Positions 5,236 through 10,192 of a stretch of 10,192 nucleotides of DNA are shown piece by piece; positions within the stretch are counted from its first letter, which is position 1; every line of letters begins with the position of its first letter. This DNA is from Acidobacteriota bacterium. Its GTDB lineage: Bacteria > Acidobacteriota > Blastocatellia > Pyrinomonadales > Pyrinomonadaceae. The position numbers were made by a program, and so were the translations under genes. The stretch covers positions 1 through 10,192 of the forward strand of contig QHXE01000022.1 in NCBI GenBank assembly GCA_003222835.1. The letters are read 5' to 3'. The notes under the pieces are model-generated. The model worked only from the letters and a program-made list of their open reading frames with translations, was not told the origin of the DNA and made no database searches.

Positions 5236-6588
5236 GTGAGCGTCGAACTAAGTTCAAAGCAGGCGCAACCCGAATCGCATCTCGCTCGTCGTCTCGGACT
5301 CTTCGACGCCACGATGATCGTGATGGGCGGGATCATCGGCGCGGGCATATTCACTAATCCTTACGTCGTTGCTCAGCAAGTCCATACTCCATTTTTGATT
5401 CTTGGCGCGTGGGCTGTGGGCGGACTCATCGCGCTGGCCGGGGCTTTTATTTACGCCGAGCTTTCATCGCAGGTTTCGGCTTCGGGCGGTCAATACGTTT
5501 ACTTGCGCGACGCGATGCATCCGTTGGTTGCCTTTGGTTACGGATGGAGCTTGCTGTTCGTGATCCAGACTGGCGGCATGGCTGCGGTAGCTCTCATATT
5601 CGCAAATCATATCTATGAATTAGTGGGCGCGCGGACGACAGATTTGCGAGCTGCGCTGCTGGCGTCGATCGCGTTGGCGTTGCTGACTGTTATCAATTGC
5701 GTCGGTGTGCGAGCCGGCAGTATGACGCAGAATATCTTAATGATTCTGAAGCTGATAGCGATTGCGGCCCTGGTGGCAGTTGGATTGACGGTTAGCGGAC
5801 CAACTCAAGTCTTAGGAGTACAGGCCATTAACTCATCGCCAACCACCTGGCAGTTGCTGACTGCTTTTGGCGCGGCTTTGATTCCGGCGCAGTTCGCATA
5901 TGGCGGGTGGCAGACCGCGTGCTTCGTCGCCGGTGAGGTGCGCGAGCCGCGTAAAAATCTACCGCGCGGTTTACTTCTGGGCGTATTAGGTGTGATTGTG
6001 GTTTATCTTTCCGTGAATTATGTCTGCGTTCATGCTTTGGGCGCTTCAGGCCTGTCTCAGACAAAGACCCCGGCTTCTGCCGTGATGCGTCTGGCGTTGG
6101 GTGAGAGAGGGAGCCGTCTACTCGCCGCAGGCATCGCGATTTCCACAATCGGATTCTTGAGTCAAAGCATGCTAACTGCGCCGCGAGTTTACTTCGCAAT
6201 GGCCGAAGATGGACTCTTCTTCAAGCAGCTTACGTGGCTTAATTACGCGCGAGTTCCGGCGTTCGCGATTGCGCTCCAAGGGGGACTGGCAATCGTCATC
6301 GCACTTGTCGCCAGCCGCTTCGAGCAGATTTTGAATTACGTTGTGTCGGTAGATGTGGTGTTCTTTGCCTTGACCGCGGCTTGCGTCTTTGTTTTCAGAA
6401 GGCGTAATCGCGATGGTGACTTTTTTCGCGTGCCGGGCCATCCGTTCACAACGCTTTTCTTTATTGCGGCGTGTTGCGTGATAACTTTCAGTCTCGTGTA
6501 CAAGTATCCGCTGAACAGCGCAATCAGTTTCAGTATTATGTTCGCTGGCTTGCCCGCATATTTTATCTGGGCGCGACGGAAACGTTAG
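5236..6588 (+). CDS. APC-superfamily amino-acid permease
   Basis: A 450-residue integral membrane transporter of the amino acid-polyamine-organocation superfamily, with about 12 hydrophobic helices and a short basic C-terminus ('IWARRKR'). The substrate-binding unwound stretch of the first helix is visible as 'IIGAGIF' (33-39), the counterpart of the GSGIF-type motif in LAT-like and AdiC-like carriers. The 'ELSSQVSASGGQYVYLRDA' segment (residues 75-93) is typical of helix 2-3 of the family. It probably imports or exchanges amino acids across the inner membrane. Specificity cannot be read; given the neighbouring genes, an aromatic amino acid would be sensible but is a guess. The start is GTG at 5236 with only GGAA directly before it. 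The preceding 60 bases show no convincing promoter. The stop is followed after seven bases by a large inverted repeat. Confidence 0.9.
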   Translation: MSVELSSKQAQPESHLARRLGLFDATMIVMGGIIGAGIFTNPYVVAQQVHTPFLILGAWAVGGLIALAGAFIYAELSSQVSASGGQYVYLRDAMHPLVAFGYGWSLLFVIQTGGMAAVALIFANHIYELVGARTTDLRAALLASIALALLTVINCVGVRAGSMTQNILMILKLIAIAALVAVGLTVSGPTQVLGVQAINSSPTTWQLLTAFGAALIPAQFAYGGWQTACFVAGEVREPRKNLPRGLLLGVLGVIVVYLSVNYVCVHALGASGLSQTKTPASAVMRLALGERGSRLLAAGIAISTIGFLSQSMLTAPRVYFAMAEDGLFFKQLTWLNYARVPAFAIALQGGLAIVIALVASRFEQILNYVVSVDVVFFALTAACVFVFRRRNRDGDFFRVPGHPFTTLFFIAACCVITFSLVYKYPLNSAISFSIMFAGLPAYFIWARRKR

Positions 6589-6595
6589 GTATCTT

Positions 6596-6719
6596 CGTGT
6601 CAGAACCGCGAGCGGTAGCGACTGGATCATAAGGGTAGCTTAGAAAAGGACCAATCGCGTCGTCGTGCAATCAAAGGATCATTGGTGATCCGGTCGCTAC
6701 CGCTCGCGGTTCTGACACG
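6596..6719 (+). repeat. Large inverted repeat family B (REPIN-like) between permease and aminotransferase genes
   Basis: Arms of 34 bases at 6596-6629 and 6686-6719 match inversely at 33 positions, the first 27 perfectly (CGTGTCAGAACCGCGAGCGG, then TAGCGAC). Each arm also holds a small hairpin, ACCGC/GCGGT with a two-base loop. The 56-base spacer has no gene. The right arm ends nine bases before the aminotransferase ATG, where a ribosome site would be expected and none is seen. A single diverged arm of the same family lies at 838-868. Confidence 0.9.
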
Positions 6720-6728
6720 CATATTACG

Positions 6729-7808
6729 ATGAACACTCAATCCATTTACATGCAATGGGCCAAGAAGCGCCCGAAAGTTAAATATGATCTCGCGCTGAGC
6801 GGAATTCTCAACCTTCCGTTTTCGGAACTCGAGCCCAGCATCGAAGACATCGATCTGAACGGCGACAACTCTTACGGGTATCGACCGCTGGTTGAGGCGC
6901 TGGCGGCGCACTGCCAGGTCGCTCCTGAATCAGTCGTCACGATTTCCGGCGGCACTTCGATGGCGAATCATCTGGCGATGGCCGCCGCAGTCGAACACGG
7001 CGACGAAGTCTTGATCGAGCAACCGACCTACGAGCCTTTGCTTGCCGTTGCTGAATATTTTGGCGCGAAAATCAAGCGCTTTTCCCGAGCGTTTGAGAAC
7101 GAGTTTCGCATCGACGCTGAAGAGATCGCTAGACAAATTACACCTAACACACGACTGATCGTGCTGACCAACCTGCACAATCCCAGCAGCACGCTGGTCG
7201 ATGATAAGACGCTGAAACAAATCGGCGAATTGGCGGAACGCGCCGGCGCACGCGTCCTGGTTGATGAAGTTTATCTGGAAGCAATGTTCGAAGCCGCGCC
7301 GCGATCTTCAGTGCATCTTGGCCCGGAGTTTATCTCGACCAGCAGCCTCACTAAAGGTTACGGTTTGAGCGGCTTGCGTTGTGGCTGGATTCTGGCCGAG
7401 CCGGAGTTGGCGCAACGAATGCGTCTGCTGCACGACATCTTCGGCGCGTTGGCTCCGCATCCGGTGGAGAGACTAAGCGTGGCTGCGCTCTCAAAGTTGC
7501 CGAAGTTCGTAGCCCGCGCCAAGCGGATTCTGGAAAGCAATCGCGCCGTGCTGAACGAGTTTCTCGATTCGCGCGAGGATCTCAAAGCGGTGCGAACCGA
7601 ATCAGGCACAACATCGTTTCCGCGTTTGCTGAAAGGGCGCGTAGAAAATCTCTGCGACTTGCTGACTGAGAAATACGACTCAGCCGTTGTGCCCGGCCGC
7701 TTCTTTGAATCGCCTCAGCATTTTCGCCTCGGTATGTGCGCGGAACCGCAATTGTTCAGCGAAGGGGTGCAGCGATTGGGCGCGGCGCTGGATGAGTTGC
7801 GCGCATGA
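6729..7808 (+). CDS. PLP-dependent class I/II aminotransferase
   Basis: A 359-residue fold-type I pyridoxal-phosphate aminotransferase, cytoplasmic. Active-site residues are easy to place: Lys209 in 'SSLTKGYGLSGLRCGW' forms the Schiff base, Asp179 in 'VLVDEVYLE' holds the pyridine nitrogen, and Tyr182 follows in the same motif. Asn151 in 'NLHNPSS' replaces the usual NPTG context. Arg217 contacts phosphate and Arg333 in 'HFRLGMC' binds the alpha-carboxylate. The protein is somewhat shorter than typical aspartate aminotransferases (about 390-400), mainly at the N-terminus, but all key residues are present. Substrate is unknown; aromatic amino acid or kynurenine are context-based possibilities only. 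Its stop overlaps the next ATG (ATGA), so it is translationally coupled to the FAD monooxygenase, which argues for a shared pathway. The leader upstream is occupied by a large palindrome. Confidence 0.9.
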   Translation: MNTQSIYMQWAKKRPKVKYDLALSGILNLPFSELEPSIEDIDLNGDNSYGYRPLVEALAAHCQVAPESVVTISGGTSMANHLAMAAAVEHGDEVLIEQPTYEPLLAVAEYFGAKIKRFSRAFENEFRIDAEEIARQITPNTRLIVLTNLHNPSSTLVDDKTLKQIGELAERAGARVLVDEVYLEAMFEAAPRSSVHLGPEFISTSSLTKGYGLSGLRCGWILAEPELAQRMRLLHDIFGALAPHPVERLSVAALSKLPKFVARAKRILESNRAVLNEFLDSREDLKAVRTESGTTSFPRLLKGRVENLCDLLTEKYDSAVVPGRFFESPQHFRLGMCAEPQLFSEGVQRLGAALDELRA

Positions 7809-8971
7809 AAATCAACATCATCGGCGGCGGCCCGGCCGGCATGTACTTCGCCATCATCATGAAAACGGCCGATGCCGCGCACAACATCACCATCTATGAA
7901 CGCAATGGACCTGACGATACCTTTGGCTGGGGCGTGGTTTTCTCAGGAAAGACGCTAGCGAATTTGCGTGAAGCAGATGAGGCTTCGCATGCAGATATCA
8001 CACGTGACTTCGAGGCGTGGGACAATGTTGATGTCGTTCATCGCGGCGAAAAGATATCGATTCATGGAAACAGCTTTTCCGGAATTGCTCGCATTCGCTT
8101 ACTCAAGATCCTGCAGAAGCGATGTGAAGACCTCGGCATTGAGATCAACTTCCAAACTGAAATTGCGAACATCGATTCGTTACGTGCCGACTGCGACTTA
8201 CTGGTCGGCGCGGACGGGGTAAATAGCTCCGTCAGACAAAAGTTCGCTGACGAATTCAACCCTAAGCTGAGTGTTCGTCCTAACAAGTACATTTGGTACG
8301 GCACGAACCAGTTGTTTCATGGATTGACGCTGACGTTTCGCGAAACGTCTGCCGGTGTCTTTGCCGCACATTCGTATAAGTTCGACAGAGGGACCAGCAC
8401 ATTCATCGTCGAATGCGATCCTGAGACATGGAGCAACGCCGGATTCGCCGGCATGTCGGACGAAGAAACGCGCGGCTATCTCGCTGAAGTTTTCGCGCCC
8501 GACTTGAACGGACAGCCATTGCTTTCAAACAATTCGAAATGGATCAATTTTCTACTAGTAAGGAACACTCGTTGGAGTTTTGAGAATGTTGTGCTCCTCG
8601 GCGATGCTTTGCACACTGCACACTTTTCGATTGGCTCAGGGACAAAACTGGCGATGGAAGATGCCATCGCCGTGTCTGAATCTTTCATTAAGACTGCAGA
8701 CATAGCCGAATCTTTGCGAGAATTTGAGAGGACGCGAAAGCCGGTGATCGAAGATTATCAAGCTGCGGCTTACGAGAGCATGGTGTGGTTCGAGAATGCG
8801 CCAGACTATATGCATCTCTCGCCAATCGAACTGGCTTACGTATTAATGACGCGCAGCGGTCGAATCGATCGCGAGACTCTAAAGCGGCGAGATGCCCAGT
8901 TTGTAGCGGCCTACGAAAGCGCCACACCATTGGCTAATCATGAGGTGGACACTAAAAGAAGCCCTGGCTAG
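7805..8971 (+). CDS. FAD monooxygenase, anthraniloyl-CoA/salicylyl-CoA 5-hydroxylase-like, standalone
   Basis: A 388-residue class A flavoprotein monooxygenase (PHBH fold), which uses FAD, NAD(P)H and O2 to hydroxylate an aromatic ring. The dinucleotide-binding 'GGGPAG' is at residues 7-12, the 'LLVGADGVNSSVR' DG motif at 132-144, and the second FAD motif 'VVLLGDALHTAHFSIGSGTK' at 262-281. The stretches 'KYIWYGTNQLFHGLT' (161-175) and 'YMHLSPIELAYVLMTRSG' (335-352) match my recollection of the hydroxylase half of 2-aminobenzoyl-CoA monooxygenase/reductase and of salicylyl-CoA 5-hydroxylases. Those bifunctional proteins continue into an old-yellow-enzyme reductase domain of similar size. Here the protein stops after 'AAYES' plus about 17 residues. 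The substrate is most likely an aryl-CoA, but VioD-like indole hydroxylases are related. It is coupled to the aminotransferase by an ATGA overlap. Confidence 0.85.
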   Translation: MKINIIGGGPAGMYFAIIMKTADAAHNITIYERNGPDDTFGWGVVFSGKTLANLREADEASHADITRDFEAWDNVDVVHRGEKISIHGNSFSGIARIRLLKILQKRCEDLGIEINFQTEIANIDSLRADCDLLVGADGVNSSVRQKFADEFNPKLSVRPNKYIWYGTNQLFHGLTLTFRETSAGVFAAHSYKFDRGTSTFIVECDPETWSNAGFAGMSDEETRGYLAEVFAPDLNGQPLLSNNSKWINFLLVRNTRWSFENVVLLGDALHTAHFSIGSGTKLAMEDAIAVSESFIKTADIAESLREFERTRKPVIEDYQAAAYESMVWFENAPDYMHLSPIELAYVLMTRSGRIDRETLKRRDAQFVAAYESATPLANHEVDTKRSPG

Positions 8972-9005
8972 ACCAGAGACGGTTAAGTTCTCCACCCCGA
9001 AAACA

Positions 9006-9019
9006 CTTTGCCAACAAAG
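9006..9019 (-). terminator. Weak possible terminator after the - strand gene pair
   Basis: Read on the - strand, immediately after the stop of the cysteine-rich gene, CTTTG-TTGG-CAAAG forms a 5-bp hairpin with a four-base loop, followed by TGTTTT. The stem is short and AT-rich, so this is a weak candidate. No better hairpin is apparent in the 48 bases between the two convergent genes. Confidence 0.25.
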
Positions 9020-9466
9020 CTATTGTGGTGGGGTTGCGGCTACGAGCATTTGAGCCGACGGGTTTTCCAAATGCGTTATTACCTGCGGACAACGAAAACA
9101 GGCGGCTTTGCCTTCTTGTTGGTACCAGCGACACTCAGCGCGGATGCTGCAAGCAGGCAGCGCCTCCACGGCTCGCGGAAGAATCTGCACGATGCGCGTA
9201 GCTAGTTGACAGTCTTTGCCGTCAAAGTGAATGCATCGCTTCTCTTCGCAGCGAGCAGCGAACCGAAAGACATTGCGCGGATCGACTTCACGTGTCAGTG
9301 AAAGCAATTGCGTCGTGACCGGCTGCGGCTTTTCAATCCAGGTAAGCCTTTGCCCGTCGGGCGTGTCTTCCAACACGCCCAGCACTACACTGTCTTCCAT
9401 GTCCGGCTGCGCGCTTGGGCACATTAAGCGCTGCTGAGCGGCGCCGATACTTCTCGCTTCGCTCAT
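9020..9466 (-). CDS. Cysteine-rich conserved hypothetical protein
   Basis: A 148-residue soluble protein that I do not recognise by name, although its shape ('MSEARSIG', 'MCPSAQPDM' near the start; dense Cys in the second half) recalls a family of bacterial hypothetical proteins. Cysteines fall at 16, 73, 78, 86, 106, 112, 123 and 126. The spacing C-x4-C-x7-C ... C-x5-C-x10-C-x2-C, together with 'CIHFDGKDC' and 'CRWYQQEG', suggests bound metal, either zinc or an iron-sulfur cluster. That is inference. There is no signal peptide, so the protein is probably cytoplasmic. It follows the 91-residue gene by nine bases on the same strand and very likely shares its promoter. The opposite-strand frames here are shorter and lack such patterned conservation. 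Confidence 0.7.
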   Translation of the reverse strand: MSEARSIGAAQQRLMCPSAQPDMEDSVVLGVLEDTPDGQRLTWIEKPQPVTTQLLSLTREVDPRNVFRFAARCEEKRCIHFDGKDCQLATRIVQILPRAVEALPACSIRAECRWYQQEGKAACFRCPQVITHLENPSAQMLVAATPPQ

Positions 9467-9475
9467 AGGTTGTTG

Positions 9476-9751
9476 CTACTGCTCGAACTCGACGGGGCGA
9501 AAGATGAATCCCATCGTGGTGAAGCCACCGTCAACAATCACTTTAGGCGTTAGTTTTGCTCCCGCCACGGACTTTTGCACTTCCTTCGTAATACTACGGG
9601 CCGCAAGGTTCACATCGAATTTAGTTGGCGGCTTCACGATGATTCCCATAATAATGCCGCCCGGAATCTTCGCGCCGGTGTTTGTTGAGACGGCTTTCTC
9701 GACGGCCTTCGCGAGGTCGGCCACTTTAATTGTTGATGCTCGGGTTGCCAT
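9476..9751 (-). CDS. Small hypothetical protein, first gene of the - strand pair
   Basis: A 91-residue protein of unknown function. Its middle reads 'GAKIPGGIIMGIIVKPPTKF' and its end 'VIVDGGFTTMGFIFRPVEFE'. These two similar hydrophobic beta segments each have a 'GG..(T)MG.I' pattern, which suggests a small internally repeated beta structure. The N-terminal half is helical and charged ('KVADLAKAVEKAVST'). It has no signal peptide or convincing membrane helix. I start at ATG 9751 because GGAGG lies 10 bases upstream. An in-frame GTG at 9760 would leave only one base between that ribosome site and the start. The gene is preceded by a strong-looking promoter and followed after nine bases by the cysteine-rich gene, so the two form a likely operon. 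I do not know a named family. Confidence 0.65.
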   Translation of the reverse strand: MATRASTIKVADLAKAVEKAVSTNTGAKIPGGIIMGIIVKPPTKFDVNLAARSITKEVQKSVAGAKLTPKVIVDGGFTTMGFIFRPVEFEQ

Positions 9752-9761
9752 GTCTGTCACA

Positions 9762-9766
9762 CCTCC
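9762..9766 (-). promoter_or_regulatory. Ribosome binding site that fixes the 91-residue gene's start
   Basis: GGAGG on the - strand is 10 bases ahead of ATG 9751. It favours this ATG over the upstream in-frame GTG at 9760. Confidence 0.65.
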
Positions 9767-9814
9767 AATAGGTTCTGCTCATACTTGTTACTGACAGGGG
9801 ACTGGGACGGCGGC

Positions 9815-9843
9815 ACTTTAACTAGTTTGGAACGGTCTGTCAA
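9815..9843 (-). promoter_or_regulatory. Sigma70-type promoter for the - strand gene pair
   Basis: On the - strand a perfect TTGACA (-35, bases 9843-9838) is followed by exactly 17 bases and TAAAGT (-10, bases 9820-9815; four of six consensus positions). Transcription would start near 9808 and give a leader of roughly 55-60 bases before ATG 9751. It is the only consensus-like promoter I found in an intergenic region of the window. Confidence 0.55.
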
Positions 9844-9932
9844 CAAGAATCCTTGCGAATTATGCCAACGTAAGATTTATCAAATGGTTATTGATTGAAA
9901 CAGGAGGGAGCCAGCCGCTTCTTCCGCAGTAG

Positions 9933-10101
9933 ACCAACGCCCACGAGAGCATGCTGTGGTTCGGAGAACGCGAGAAACTACATGCATCTGATGCCGATTG
10001 AGCTTGCTTACTCGTTAATGAGGCGGAGTGGACGAGTTGATGACGCGGAACTCAGAAAACGCGATCCCGATTTTATGTCGTCGTACGAATCCATCAACTA
10101 G
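9933..10101 (+). pseudogene. Remnant of a second aryl-CoA monooxygenase gene (3' end)
   Basis: The sequence encodes the last ~55 residues of a protein homologous to the intact monooxygenase at 7805-8971. In one frame 'NAHESMLWF' (9936-9962) matches 'AAAYESMVWF'. After one extra G at 9963/9964 the next frame gives 'ENARNYMHLMPIELAYSLMR', continuing to the stop at 10099-10101. Over the 45 comparable residues of the second part I count 27 identities to residues 330-374 of the intact protein. The match fades upstream at a TAG (9930-9932), and the rest of the gene is absent. An in-frame TTG at 9895 is not a credible start, because the homology only begins inside that frame. The moderate identity means this copy is an old paralogue, not a recent duplicate. 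Confidence 0.8.
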
Positions 10102-10192
10102 GGCGGACCGTGTCCTCCCAACCGCATCGAATCAACGCTACGTACAGCTTTTGCAGCGCTTGAGATTGAGCGAGTATGAGATTCTTCGAATA

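Noticed and set aside
6172..6630. - strand open frame of 152 codons over the permease 3' end and the repeat
   Set aside because: The composition is that of a reverse-complemented membrane protein, and it starts inside the palindromic repeat.
9504..9794. + strand open frame of 96 codons opposite the small - strand gene
   Set aside because: The - strand reading has a good GGAGG site, a consensus-like promoter and a tightly spaced downstream gene. The + strand reading has none of these.
9895..9932. TTG start giving a 68-residue intact protein at 9895-10101
   Set aside because: Homology to the monooxygenase continues upstream in a different frame across a one-base shift, so the open frame is a decayed gene and not a short real one.
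10102..10192. Possible partial gene at the right edge (open on + in one frame and on - ending near 10095)
   Set aside because: Both readings are under 35 codons, have no recognisable motif and cannot be distinguished without the flanking sequence.
1..10192. CRISPR array, tRNA or rRNA genes, insertion-sequence transposase
   Set aside because: I found no regularly spaced direct repeats, no cloverleaf-like segment, no rRNA-like sequence and no transposase motif. The repeats present are inverted pairs in intergenic gaps.

Overview
This is a gene-dense bacterial chromosomal window with moderate GC content. The genes are mostly on the + strand and tightly packed. The left edge is the 3' end of a housekeeping gene (histidyl-tRNA synthetase). 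I see no phage, plasmid or transposase gene. The intergenic palindromes, the two-gene 'small protein + nucleotidyltransferase' pair and the soil-type catabolic genes remind me of Acidobacteriota (Blastocatellia-like). That assignment is recollection and inference, not shown by any marker here.

Layout. 1-856: hisS 3' end, overlapping by ATGA a DinB/DUF1572-type protein. 920-1684: two tandem single-domain VOC (glyoxalase-like) proteins. 1759-4308: a RidA-family deaminase, a crotonase (enoyl-CoA hydratase family) and an acyl-CoA dehydrogenase, each preceded by a palindromic repeat. 4228-4390: a perfect 80-bp tandem duplication covering the end of the dehydrogenase gene. 4412-5175: a small conserved protein followed by a nucleotidyltransferase gene broken by an internal deletion and frameshift. 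5236-6588: an APC-superfamily amino-acid permease. 6729-8971: a class I/II aminotransferase translationally coupled (ATGA) to an FAD monooxygenase resembling the N-terminal half of anthraniloyl-CoA/salicylyl-CoA 5-hydroxylases. 9020-9751: two small genes on the - strand, one cysteine-rich, behind a good sigma70-type promoter. 9933-10101: a frameshifted remnant of the 3' end of a second monooxygenase gene.

How the genes may work together. RidA, crotonase, acyl-CoA dehydrogenase and a salicylyl-CoA/anthraniloyl-CoA-type monooxygenase are the kind of set found in aerobic 2-aminobenzoyl-CoA (anthranilate) degradation. There the ring is activated as a CoA thioester, hydroxylated and reduced, the enamine is hydrolysed, and the product goes through beta-oxidation-like steps. 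The permease and aminotransferase would fit supply of an amino acid such as tryptophan or kynurenine. The CoA ligase, the reductase domain and the thiolase are not in this window, so the pathway is inference.

The most unusual signals are not the genes themselves. Several different families of inverted, hairpin-armed (REPIN-like) repeats sit just upstream of start codons through the catabolic genes. In one family the two arms differ by base changes that compensate each other. Also notable are a crotonase lacking both classical catalytic glutamates, a RidA lacking the usual arginine, the exact 80-bp duplication, and two decayed genes.
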